Positions 10,913 to 19,703 of a DNA stretch of 64,000 bases are shown here, one piece after another. The notes below the pieces were generated by a model. The model saw nothing but the letters and a program-made list of their open reading frames with translations, was not told where the DNA came from and did not search any database. The translations under genes and the position numbers were made by a program. Each line of letters opens with the position of its first letter. The first letter of the stretch is position 1. Source of the stretch: Planctomycetaceae bacterium. Lineage in GTDB: Bacteria > Planctomycetota > Planctomycetia > Planctomycetales > Planctomycetaceae. The DNA lies in assembly GCA_041398825.1 (NCBI GenBank), contig JAWKTX010000009.1:186001-250000 (forward strand), written 5' to 3'.

Positions 10913-12301
10913 ATGACATCGCGCTGGTTCTATAATTTGATGGGCGAATCCTTCGGTCCCGTAGACTGGGCGCAAGTTCAGGAGTTAGTCGAAACGGGTA
11001 TTCTGGCTACGTCCGATCGTGTATGTGCTGAGAATTCAACCGACTGGCAGACCATCCATCAGGTTGCTGATCACAACTCTGCGCCGAGGGCAACCGACCA
11101 TTCGCTGGATCTGCAACTGGCAGAGAGTCTCGACGATATTCAGCTTGAACCGGGTCCTTCAACGATTCCTGTAAACGATCTGTCGCAGCAGTTTCATGCA
11201 GTGGCAGACCTGGGCTCTGTAGTCGAGTTGACTTCTGTCCAGGCAAAATCCGCTGCAGAAATCCAGTACTACGTGCAGGTCTTTGGAGAAATCCTTGGTC
11301 CGGTTTCCCGGCCAGATCTCGGAGAAATGATTGCCGATCAACAGGTGGGCGGAGAAGATTTGGTTCGCGTCGGCAAAGACGGCGCATGGCAACCAATTGA
11401 AAAAATGCCGCTCCTGCAGCGTTATCTGTCAACGGCCCCAACAGAGCCGCCCACGCGAAGTGTAAACCAGGTGGATGCAACGCCAGTTGCCCGGGGCGTT
11501 TCATCGGCGCTTGCTGATGCCCCCAGGGACAAGGCCGTCCCGAGGAAAGCGGTTACCCAAAAGGCCGTCGCAGAATCGGCCCCGACAAGAGTCCGGACAT
11601 CAGCACAACCTTCCCGAAAGAAATCAAAGAGGCCGCCAAAGCCGAAATATGATCCCATCATGCAGGAGATCTACGACGAAGTCTTTGCACCGGATGCAAC
11701 CGCAAAGGCTCCACGGCCGGGACAGAACGAAGCCAGGGTTGCGGCCGCACCCGTAACAACTGCTGCAGGTTCACCAAGGGAAATCGATTCGAGACCTGCT
11801 TCAAATCCGACTTCGCCAGCGATCTCCGCCCTGAGTCCAACGCAGACAATGCCGCGCGAAGTTGCAATCCCGGTTCCACCTGCACCCGGGAGAACTGCTC
11901 CGTCTTTTCAGCTTCCGGATGGCAAAACCCTTGGCATCGGTGCTGCATTGCTGGGTGTGAGTGGCTTGATTCTGGCGTTTATGATGGGTTGGGTGTCGTT
12001 GCCCAGTTTTGGTGGCGGTTCGACCGGTCCGACTGCTGAATCATCGGTTATTGCCTGCTATATGGAGTTCAATGCGTTACCCAATCCCGTCGCGCAAATC
12101 GACTGGGTGGAATTTACCGGCACGGTTCAGGGGCGAATTAAACCGTTGATGTCGAAACAAGATGCGGGCACTGATGCATCCGTTATCAAAGCGGCTCAAC
12201 TACTTCTGGACATTGCCGACAGTCATCCGATTAAAGATGCCGCAAAGATCACCCAATTCTCCACCCAGCTGAAGACGCTGATGGAGCAGATTCGTGGTTA
12301 G
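10913..12301 (+). CDS. GYF-domain membrane protein
   Basis: 462 residues. Two GYF_2 (DUF4339-type) domains are visible at about 4-50 (WFYNLMGESFGPV) and 118-168 (YYVQVFGEILGPV); such domains are thought to bind proline-rich or similar peptides. A long Pro/Ala/Lys-rich linker follows, with basic stretches such as KKSKRPPKPK. One membrane segment lies at about residues 342-365. A C-terminal region of about 90 residues is predicted on the far side of the membrane. The function is unknown. It interrupts the phosphonate locus without an obvious link. A truncated copy of the dispersed repeat starts 83 nt after its stop. Confidence 0.8.
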   Translation: MTSRWFYNLMGESFGPVDWAQVQELVETGILATSDRVCAENSTDWQTIHQVADHNSAPRATDHSLDLQLAESLDDIQLEPGPSTIPVNDLSQQFHAVADLGSVVELTSVQAKSAAEIQYYVQVFGEILGPVSRPDLGEMIADQQVGGEDLVRVGKDGAWQPIEKMPLLQRYLSTAPTEPPTRSVNQVDATPVARGVSSALADAPRDKAVPRKAVTQKAVAESAPTRVRTSAQPSRKKSKRPPKPKYDPIMQEIYDEVFAPDATAKAPRPGQNEARVAAAPVTTAAGSPREIDSRPASNPTSPAISALSPTQTMPREVAIPVPPAPGRTAPSFQLPDGKTLGIGAALLGVSGLILAFMMGWVSLPSFGGGSTGPTAESSVIACYMEFNALPNPVAQIDWVEFTGTVQGRIKPLMSKQDAGTDASVIKAAQLLLDIADSHPIKDAAKITQFSTQLKTLMEQIRG

Positions 12302-12383
12302 CGTACCTATCGGCCTCATGTTCCGGTCGACGGAAGTCAGCAGTGATCTGCATCAAAGCCGGCATGAAAGTCCAAATCAAATC

Positions 12384-12434
12384 TTAACTGTCCGTTGAAG
12401 AACCAGGACAGGCACGCAGGCTAGTCCGTCGTCA
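12384..12434 (+). repeat. Dispersed palindromic repeat, copy 2 (right half missing)
   Basis: Only the left half of the repeat is present. It starts TTAACTGTCCGTTGAAGAAC, continues through GGACAGGCACGCAGG, and the match fades after CCGTCGT. The right arm is absent. It lies 83 nt after the stop of the GYF gene, in the same orientation. A separate 7-bp inverted repeat (CCCTGGT and ACCAGGG) follows at 12452-12478, between this copy and the convergent pseudogene. Confidence 0.75.
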
Positions 12435-12492
12435 TATCTGAATGCGTTGCCCTGGTGCTGTTTTTGGAAACCAGGGAGTGGCTTTGAAACGT

Positions 12493-13570
12493 TCAGGGCT
12501 TCACGCCAACTCTGACATTGCAGGACATTTTTGCTGCTGCAACGGCCTGCTTTATGTCCTGTAGTGGGTAACAATGCCGCACCACTTCCCGAAACGGGAA
12601 TCGATCACGGGCAGTCGTTAGGAAATCAACAGCCTGTTGAAGATGTCGAGGAGCATAATTGTGGATCCCCTGGAGCGTCAGATTTCTTCTAACAATACGC
12701 TCCATCGGCAGTGAAACAGGGTCTCCCGGAAAAACAGTTCCCACAAGTGTCAGGCAGCCGCCCATTCGCTGGGATGCCAGCAATAACTGAAATACAGTCG
12801 CCGCACCGGATAGCTCAATGCCCAAATCGGCACCGTATCCATCAGTGACGGGGGGGATCAGATCGGGCGCTTCTTCAGGCGATATTGCGTGCGTGGCGCC
12901 AAATTCCAGTGCTTTTGCCCGACGCTCTGCTTGAGGATCAATGGCAATAATCGTTGCAGCTCAGCGCATAGACGCCATCGCTCACGCCGTCAAACCCAAC
13001 AGACCTGCCCCCGAGACCAGAACAACCCGATCCGCGACCTGATGGTTCTCCAAAGCAGATGCGATGGTGGCCATCGCGCAACTGGCCGGGCAAATGACTT
13101 CCAGCGGCAAATCTTCCGGCAGACGAACGATGGCCGTTCCAGTGGTCAGCAGGCAGTATTTGGCAAGTCCCCCCAGCAATTCCATTCCGAGGCGAAATGC
13201 TTCGTGGCCGTATTTCACTGCGTTACTGCATTTCTGCGGCAGGTTCCGCTGGCAGTCAAAGCACTCCCCGCAATTGGCAACAACCGCCGATGCCACTCGA
13301 TCTCAGATCTTTAGTGATCTTCCTGTGACGTCAGAGGGAGCGAAGTCTGCTCCCCAGTCGAGGACATGTCCGACAATCTCGTGACCAGGGACCGTCGGTA
13401 CGGGGACCGATCGACGACCGCCAATACTATGAATATCGCTGCCGCACAGAGTACAACCTTCAACTTTGATCAGCACCTGCCTCGGATTTCAGAGATGGCA
13501 CGACCAGATGCTACAGGAAAATGTTGTCGGAGATTCCGTCGTAGACAGCGGCCAGTGAGGTGGTGTTCAT
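12493..13570 (-). pseudogene. Zinc-dependent alcohol dehydrogenase, phosphonate-associated (decayed)
   Basis: Remnant of an MDR-type zinc alcohol dehydrogenase resembling the proposed phosphonate-catabolism dehydrogenase TIGR03366. In one frame the conserved order is intact: VLIKVEGCTLCGSDIHS (catalytic zinc Cys), PGHEIVGHV, the structural-zinc segment CGECFDCQRNLPQKC, KYGHEAF, the Rossmann segment VLVSGAGLLGLTA and IIAIDPQ, then IELSGAA near the end. That frame is broken by TGA codons at 13303-13305, 12982-12984 and 12961-12963. The first N-terminal residues (ATG near 13570) lie in another frame with a TAG, which implies one more indel near 13490. The footprint equals about 359 codons, a normal length. 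Several independent lesions argue for true decay, not one read error. Confidence 0.87.
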
Positions 13571-13629
13571 GGATCGGCTGAAATCCTGTCGTGAAGAGGG
13601 GGCAAGCCAGTCGTTATCATTGCGGTCAT

Positions 13630-14997
13630 TCAGCCAGTCGCTGCGTCATTTGTGGATGCCGTGGTAACGGTTGACTGTTCAGCCCCGGAATGTTTCGCCG
13701 GGAACATAGTGTTGCGAATCGTTTGGTGCGATCCAAAGTATCGACCGCTGAGCAACACGCAGACAAAAGAAACACCACAAGTAAACCAGCATACTGTTTC
13801 AAAGAACGGCAGAAAATTCCCCTGCTGGCTCAGAGCACCACGGGCCAGCATACAACCAACGTAGCCCAGGTAACCTGTTGAATCCGCAAGATACATGAGG
13901 AACCCAACGTTGCCGCGTTCTCGAGTCATGGCCAGCAGGCGTTCGAATATGGTCGTATGCACTGCAACATACGGCAGGTAGAGTCCCAGTCCAACAAGGA
14001 CCATGTATGGAAACGCTCCCATACCGCCCATCATCTCACGCCCAAGCAGTGCTGCGGCGATTAATATCAAGCCAAGCAGGCAGGTCCCCAAAGCGATGAA
14101 GAATGCCCTGCGATTGTTATGGACAAACACAAGCCCGCCATTAACGGCCATCACGCCAAAGGCGACAAACATCTCTGAGGTCGTGAATGTTGCCGGCGCC
14201 GCAGGCTCCCCGAGCCCTTCCCAGATTTCCCGTGCAAAGTCGGCGCGAATACTGCGCAGAATCGTCACCAGCAAATACATCAGTACCAACATCGCAAGTC
14301 CCGGGCCGAAACGTCGCATTAACAGCCAGCGATCGTCACGATTCATCTGTACGCGTTCGGACCGTTCCGCAATATCGGCAGAGGATGGGACAGGTGTTCT
14401 GGCCAGCATGGAGACACACAAGCAAAGCGGAAGCACAAACAAGCCTCCCGCGGCGGCTGGCATCCAGAACTCGCTCACTCCCTTTTCCAGTAACCATGCG
14501 CCGACAGACTTTGTAGCGCCGTCGGCCAGAATGAAACTGGCACAAAGTCCGGCGGACAGGGCCTCTGTGATCCTGCGTCCCTCCAGAAATCCTAGCACCA
14601 GTCCAAATACCATGCCCAGTGGAATTCCATTCAGGAACATGAAGACGGCATTCCATGGTGGCGGTACTACTGCAAACATCACCAGCGAAAGTTCGGCAAG
14701 GCCAATCAACAACAACAGCATGCGAGCTCGTCGTTCCGGGGCCATTTCCGAAACCACTTTGATGCCGATGAACTTAGATATGGTGTATCCCAGAATCTGC
14801 GAAGTCACAAGCAATGATTTGAACGACGTTCCTGAAACCACGGTGGATTCAAATCCTGCCGAAGTAAACGGTTTTCGGAAGGCATACATGCAGAAATAGG
14901 TGCCAAACGCAGACATGACAGCCCACAGCGCCCAAAGGTTTCTGCCACGTAACCCACTGACCGAATGATTTGGTTCTGATGACAGACTGCCTTGCAT
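13630..14997 (-). CDS. DUF5690 family MFS-like transporter
   Basis: Integral membrane protein of 455 residues with about a dozen hydrophobic segments. The N-terminal signature is AFGTYFCMYAFRKPFTSAGF, followed by GYTISKFIGIKVVSEM. This matches the DUF5690 family, MFS-like proteins with a G-x-Y-x-C-M-Y-x-F-R-K-P-F motif similar to organophosphate antiporters. It lies between a dehydrogenase remnant and an amine oxidase of the phosphonate locus, so import of a phosphonate or a related phosphorylated compound is a reasonable inference. The frame is intact although both genes flanking this half of the cluster on the outside are broken. Its upstream region is shared with the divergent oxidase gene at 15167. 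Confidence 0.85.
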   Translation of the reverse strand: MQGSLSSEPNHSVSGLRGRNLWALWAVMSAFGTYFCMYAFRKPFTSAGFESTVVSGTSFKSLLVTSQILGYTISKFIGIKVVSEMAPERRARMLLLLIGLAELSLVMFAVVPPPWNAVFMFLNGIPLGMVFGLVLGFLEGRRITEALSAGLCASFILADGATKSVGAWLLEKGVSEFWMPAAAGGLFVLPLCLCVSMLARTPVPSSADIAERSERVQMNRDDRWLLMRRFGPGLAMLVLMYLLVTILRSIRADFAREIWEGLGEPAAPATFTTSEMFVAFGVMAVNGGLVFVHNNRRAFFIALGTCLLGLILIAAALLGREMMGGMGAFPYMVLVGLGLYLPYVAVHTTIFERLLAMTRERGNVGFLMYLADSTGYLGYVGCMLARGALSQQGNFLPFFETVCWFTCGVSFVCVLLSGRYFGSHQTIRNTMFPAKHSGAEQSTVTTASTNDAATG

Positions 14998-15166
14998 GAA
15001 GCATCGTCCACTCTGGAATTAACGCAAACTTCTTCATTGTCGGGCGACGCACGCCGCGCGTTGCAAGTATACTGTCTGCCAGTGATGTTCCCGTTAAGGT
15101 TCGATGAGTTTCCCGGGCGATTCAGCAGTGTCGTCGGACGGGCATAGAGATACGTTCAGGAATCCA

Positions 15167-16303
15167 ATGCGAGTTGCAATCGTAGGTGCGGGAATTGTCG
15201 GGCTGGCACATGCATGGTCTGCTGCAGAACGCGGCTGTCGCGTCACTGTGTTCGAACGGAACACACGGGCCAGCGGAGCATCGATCCGCAATTTTGGAAT
15301 GGTTTGGCCTATTGGGCAGCCTGCGGGAGCATGTTACGAGACCGCAAGTATCAGCCGCGCTCGCTGGTTATCGGCCGCTGAGAAGGCTGGTATCTGGGTG
15401 AACTCCTGCGGTTCGATTCACCTTGCGCACCGAGATGACGAGTGGGCAGTGCTGCAGGAATTCGCCTCAAAAGCAGATTCACTGGGCATCGAATGCGAGC
15501 TGCTGACGCCGCAGCAGGTTCACTGCAATACACCTGCAGCAAATCCGGAAGGACTGCTGGGCGGCCTGTTTAGTCCGGCCGAGTTATGCGTGAATCCTCG
15601 TGAAGCAACTCGAACCCTTCCTGAATTCCTGCGGGAACAACTTCATGTCGCTTTTCACTTCAACACGTATGTCCGTCACATTGAATGCAGTGAGTCAGCA
15701 GTATCCGTTGTCGCTTCGAACGGACTTAGGAATGAATTCGACCGGGTGATCGTTTGTTGTGGTGCTGAACTGCAGGTCCTGTTTCCTGAAGTTCTGCAGC
15801 AAGCGGGTTTGAGACTCTGCAAACTGCAGATGATGAGTGTTCGCGGTTACGAAACAGAGTGGAAGTTGGGACCACATCTTGCCAGCGGCCTGACGTTGCG
15901 GCATTATCAAAATTTCGATGTTTGTGACGGCCTTCCGGGACTAAAGCAGCGGATTGCTGATGAAACTCCGGAACTGGATTTGTTTGGCATCCACGTCATG
16001 GCATCACAGAACAACCATGGTGAAATTATACTGGGCGATTCCCACGAGTATGATGCGAACATCGACGCCTTTGACAAGACATTGATCGATAACCTGATCC
16101 TGCGGGAACTGAAAAAGATTCTGCGTCTTCCCGACTGGACGATTGCTGAACACTGGCACGGTATTTACGCCAGGTATTCGAAGGCCCCCGTCTTCGAATC
16201 GAGTCCGATGCCCGGCGTGCATATTGTCACCGGCACCGGAGGAGCAGGAATGACGATGGCGTTTGGTCTCGCAGAACAGCAATGGAAACGCTGGACGTCC
16301 TGA
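15167..16303 (+). CDS. FAD-dependent amine oxidase, TIGR03364-like (phosphonate-associated)
   Basis: DAO-family flavoprotein of 378 residues. The dinucleotide-binding motif VAIVGAGIVGLAHAWSAAERG opens the protein, followed by FERN, SGASIRNFGMVWPIGQPAG, and the C-terminal FAD segment GTGGAGMTMAFGLAEQ. These features fit the TIGR03364 clade, which travels with phosphonatase-like genes and is believed to oxidise aminoethylphosphonates or N-methyl derivatives to phosphonoacetaldehyde. ATG 15167 is chosen because an AGGAA site precedes it and the Rossmann strand starts at once; the frame is open 21 codons further up. The phosphonoacetaldehyde hydrolase remnant starts 60 nt downstream, so the two formed an operon. 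Confidence 0.87.
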   Translation: MRVAIVGAGIVGLAHAWSAAERGCRVTVFERNTRASGASIRNFGMVWPIGQPAGACYETASISRARWLSAAEKAGIWVNSCGSIHLAHRDDEWAVLQEFASKADSLGIECELLTPQQVHCNTPAANPEGLLGGLFSPAELCVNPREATRTLPEFLREQLHVAFHFNTYVRHIECSESAVSVVASNGLRNEFDRVIVCCGAELQVLFPEVLQQAGLRLCKLQMMSVRGYETEWKLGPHLASGLTLRHYQNFDVCDGLPGLKQRIADETPELDLFGIHVMASQNNHGEIILGDSHEYDANIDAFDKTLIDNLILRELKKILRLPDWTIAEHWHGIYARYSKAPVFESSPMPGVHIVTGTGGAGMTMAFGLAEQQWKRWTS

Positions 16304-16363
16304 CATCCATCGGCCCCTCAACCACGCAACAGAATCGTCAAACATTTTCAAAGAGAATAAACC

Positions 16364-17177
16364 CGTGACGATACTCCATCAGAAAATTAAGGCCGTGCTG
16401 TTTGACTGGGCTGGTACGACGGTTGATTACGGAAGCCGCGCACCGACTCAGGTTTTTATTGAGGTCTTCAAACGCCGCGGTATTCAAATTGCCGGAAGCT
16501 CGCGGTCCGACGCCGCGTGCCAGGAAGGAGCATATTTCCCTTGTCGCCAATCTGGAACGCGTCTCTGAACTATGGCAGCAGGTACATGACCATCCGCCGA
16601 CAGATGCTGACGTGGATGTGATGTATGTAGATGTGATGTATTCTGAATTTCTATCGCTGCAAAAACAAATTCTGGCTGACCATTCCGATGTTATCACCGG
16701 CGTGGCCGATACCATTCAGTCCCTGCGGGAAAGCGGTATCAGGATTGGATCCTCAACAGGCTACACGCGAAGCTCATGGAGGTCGTCATTCCCATCGCAG
16801 CGTCGCAGAATTATTCGCCCGATGTTGTCGTTTGTTCGGACGATGTCCCGGCAGGCAGGCCGGCGCCCTGGTCCAATCTTAAAGCAGCCCAGCTGCTGGA
16901 TGTCTATCCCATGAACGCCATCACGGTCGTCGACGACACTCGTGTCGGAATCGAGGCGGGATTAAATGCAGGGATGATTACTGTGGCCGTATCTTTAACG
17001 GGGAATGCCACTGGGGCTTTCAGAGGATGAGGTACTTCAATTGCCCGCAGGCGAACTCGATTCTCGTCTGCAGTCGGTTGAATCCGCTTTCATGGCTTCC
17101 GGAGCCCACTTTGTGGTTCGATCCGTCGCGGACATCCCTACGCTGTTGAGAAGATCAATCCTGCTGACATTGCCTGA
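16364..17177 (+). pseudogene. phnX: Phosphonoacetaldehyde hydrolase PhnX (frameshifted)
   Basis: HAD-family enzyme that would split phosphonoacetaldehyde into acetaldehyde and phosphate. Recognisable blocks follow the family order: AVLFDWAGTTVDYGSRAP (nucleophile Asp), EARGPTPRARKEHI (Schiff-base Lys), GSSTGYTR, DVPAGRPAPW, YPMNAITVVDDTRVGIEAG and a C-terminal VEKIN ending at TGA 17175-17177. They are spread over two alternating frames, so four indels are needed, near 16490, 16765, 17010 and 17146. A tandem duplication at 16615-16641 repeats VDVMY where homologues have it once. GTG 16364 is the likely original start. No single product can be made from this copy. Confidence 0.88.
16615..16641 (+). 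repeat. 15-bp tandem duplication inside the phnX remnant
   Basis: GATGTGATGTATGTA is followed directly by GATGTGATGTAT, so one 15-bp unit is repeated almost completely. It adds five residues (VDVMY) to the cap domain without changing frame. This fits relaxed selection on the gene. Confidence 0.7.
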
Positions 17178-17263
17178 AGGCTGGTTCCCGGCGTTGTCTT
17201 CACCAGTGCAGCCCCTGTGGCTATGTCAACGGTGAGTGATTGCGCGCAACGCTACCCAGGAAG

Positions 17264-19228
17264 TTACTCGGAGTCTACTGTAGCCCGGTTGCCCGTCTGC
17301 TCGTAGGATTCGTCAGGATTCATGTAGCGTTTCGGAGAAATCTTTGGTCCTCGCAGCACTTCTTCGGTCACTTGTTCGATGCGAAGCAGCTGTTCGCCGA
17401 GATGGTTGATCCGGCGAGAGACATCATCGTTGTTTTGCTCAATGCCGCCAGAGACAAGGTTGATCACTCCCAGGAATAACAGCATCTGAGCGACGGTTGT
17501 CACCAGCCAGCCTGTGGGAGTGTATTCTGCAATCCCGCCAAAGTGGCCGTAGATGACCATCGCCGTACCGATCGTTAACCCAAGCACTCCCAGGTAAGCG
17601 AGGAACTGCCCTGTCATCGATGTCAGATTGCTGCGCTTTGGAGATGTTATCTGAAAATGCGGGCCGCGCGGCATGCTGCCATGTGCCTCGTCGATCAATC
17701 TGTGCTTCGGGCGAGTGTGGGTTCGTGTTCGAGATCCATCTGTCTGCAATACGTCCTGAGGCGTTTCGGCCGCGTCAATTCGAAATCGCCTGGCGGACGC
17801 AGACGTCGGCGAGTTTGAGACTGGCGATGCGGTCTCGTCCGTTTCCTGACGCTCCGAGCCGTCAGGCTGCTCGGTGAATGAGTACGGCGGTTTGACGGGG
17901 CTTCCGGAGCGTTCGGCATCTCCACCGGGCTGATCTAATCGATATTTTCGGCTCACGTTCACCGGTCCTGATAACTTATTAGACGAGACAAACTGTCCTG
18001 GAAGGCGTTTCACCGAGGGCCGTTTTCCCTGCGGCTGGCGTGCGGGACGCTTGATAATTCTTTTCGTCGATTCCGGAGCTGCGATTACTGCCGGAAACGG
18101 TGATTCTTCGGTGATGAATCCAGAGACAACCGATTCATCTTGAGCAGCAGTTGCTGACACCTTTATGGAACGTTCGGATCGATCCGGCTCGGCAGTCTGA
18201 GTCGTCTTTTCAGCCTGATCGTACCTCACGAAATGCGAATTCTGCGAAGTCGGTGTTCTATCGGGATTGTCCAGGACCGTTGGGCCGGAAACGCCTTCAG
18301 CTTCAAATGCGGGGACACTGTGTTCACTTCGGTCGAATTCCGGCTCTCGACGATCGTCGGTCCGCTCGCAGGCAACGACTGGCTCTTCACAGGATGAATC
18401 CTCGGCAACTTCCGAGGCCTGCTTCTCCGGAGGTACTGAATTGCTTTCCGGAGAGACATCGCCCCCTTCATACTCGTAGTCATCCGTCGCGGAAACATCA
18501 ACCGTCGTTGTCAGCCAGGGCGGTGGCATGAGTGGATGATTGCGGTGCAGAGCCGCGATCGGCTCGGCAATGGGTCCCCCGGACTGGCGGGTTATCGCGG
18601 GTTCGTCGCCATGAATTTGGTTCGAATGATCTCCGTGTGATGTGCTGGTTTCCTGAATCTTTCGATCGAGTTTTGCGTGTCGTCCGTCATGCGGATCGGA
18701 AACGGTTTCGGGTGACGGCCCCATATGACCATTCGAAGTTCGGGCAACCCAGTTCTCGTGCTGCTGCCCCGAGTGAGTTTCAATGTCTTGTGCGATAGTC
18801 ACCTGTGATGATTCAGCTCCGCCCGACGTTGCAGGGCTGACGTGGTCTTTAGCTGATGCCGTTGTATTATCGAGGGAGGCGATCAGAGTTTTCGAGCGAC
18901 CGTCTCCGGTATGGGGGATTCTGTCCGGCGGAGAGTGAACGTCCGGTTCAGGAGTGCTGGATTCGGAATGACGATCCACTCGAACGGGTTGATCGATGTC
19001 AGATCGAGACGTTTTACTTGCCCAGACCAGAGGAGGCAGGGCCTCGGTAGAATGGATTTGATCCAGAATATCACTGGACTTCCAGCGATCGAGTATCTCT
19101 CTCGCTTTTCGAATCGAATCGTCGACCAAAGGAGCGTGCAGGACCACACCGCAGTTGGAACATCGCTGCAGCGATCCATGTACGGTCGAAACGGGAGTGA
19201 CTTCGGATTGGCAGCGGTCACACCACAT
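17264..19228 (-). CDS. Zinc-ribbon membrane protein with long disordered linker
   Basis: 654 residues. The N-terminus is a zinc-ribbon-like module with two CxxC pairs (CDRCQSE and CSNCGVVLH) at residues 3-27. A helical segment REILDRWKSSDIL follows. About 450 residues of polar, low-complexity sequence rich in Ser, Glu, Pro and Thr come next. At the C-terminus two membrane segments are visible (FLAYLGVLGLTIGTAMVIYG and LVTTVAQMLLFLGVINLVSG), then a likely coiled coil beginning DDVSRRINHLGEQLLRIEQV. The function is unknown; this arrangement recurs in planctomycetes. Its 3' end lies about 90 nt from the convergent phnX remnant. Confidence 0.75.
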   Translation of the reverse strand: MWCDRCQSEVTPVSTVHGSLQRCSNCGVVLHAPLVDDSIRKAREILDRWKSSDILDQIHSTEALPPLVWASKTSRSDIDQPVRVDRHSESSTPEPDVHSPPDRIPHTGDGRSKTLIASLDNTTASAKDHVSPATSGGAESSQVTIAQDIETHSGQQHENWVARTSNGHMGPSPETVSDPHDGRHAKLDRKIQETSTSHGDHSNQIHGDEPAITRQSGGPIAEPIAALHRNHPLMPPPWLTTTVDVSATDDYEYEGGDVSPESNSVPPEKQASEVAEDSSCEEPVVACERTDDRREPEFDRSEHSVPAFEAEGVSGPTVLDNPDRTPTSQNSHFVRYDQAEKTTQTAEPDRSERSIKVSATAAQDESVVSGFITEESPFPAVIAAPESTKRIIKRPARQPQGKRPSVKRLPGQFVSSNKLSGPVNVSRKYRLDQPGGDAERSGSPVKPPYSFTEQPDGSERQETDETASPVSNSPTSASARRFRIDAAETPQDVLQTDGSRTRTHTRPKHRLIDEAHGSMPRGPHFQITSPKRSNLTSMTGQFLAYLGVLGLTIGTAMVIYGHFGGIAEYTPTGWLVTTVAQMLLFLGVINLVSGGIEQNNDDVSRRINHLGEQLLRIEQVTEEVLRGPKISPKRYMNPDESYEQTGNRATVDSE

Positions 19229-19703
19229 GCCTGTCAGGATTCCATTCTTCGAAACAAAGCCGATCCATGCTCATCCAAATCCATTGGATGTCGAGAGGCA
19301 GCGAATTGCCGCCGGTAGGGACGAGGGTCTCACAAAGACATTCATCTCGCGCCGCAGAAAAACGCAGTGTAAGTTCTAACTCAGCAAGTGTTTTTGCAAC
19401 AAGGCCAGTTCGCCGGGGAGTGATCGTTTGCGACGCGATTGAGGAGATTGGGGATCCGACGCAGCTGCCTGTTTCTGCCGAACCCCAATTCTTCTTATTC
19501 AGCGCAAATGCCCCTGACTCGCCCTGAGTCTCGAGTTTCACCGATCGAGGCGGCGGACACGCCCGCCAGAATTGGTACAAAATTCGCCAGCCGCCGCAAG
19601 TCTCTCTAAAATCTGCCGCGCAGTTCGAGTTCACCTTACGGAATGACGGGCGGATCCTGTTGTGAGAGCTGCATGGAACTGATGGCTCCTGCAGCGACTA
19701 TTG
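19229..19703. other. Intergenic region, no convincing gene
   Basis: 475 nt between the zinc-ribbon gene and the argG stop. A 138-codon open frame on the minus strand overlaps the start of the zinc-ribbon gene by 11 nt. It shows no family resemblance and no ribosome site, so it is not called. No hairpin terminator for argG was recognised. Confidence 0.5.

Noticed and set aside
12961..13305. TGA codons in the dehydrogenase read as sense (selenocysteine or Gly recoding)
   Set aside because: Other intact genes here end normally in TGA (for example metH and htpG), the TGA sites are not at catalytic Cys positions, and the 5' part also has a TAG and a frame change. Decay explains all of it.
19218..19634. 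138-codon open frame on the minus strand
   Set aside because: It overlaps the start of the zinc-ribbon gene, has no ribosome site and no family-like sequence.
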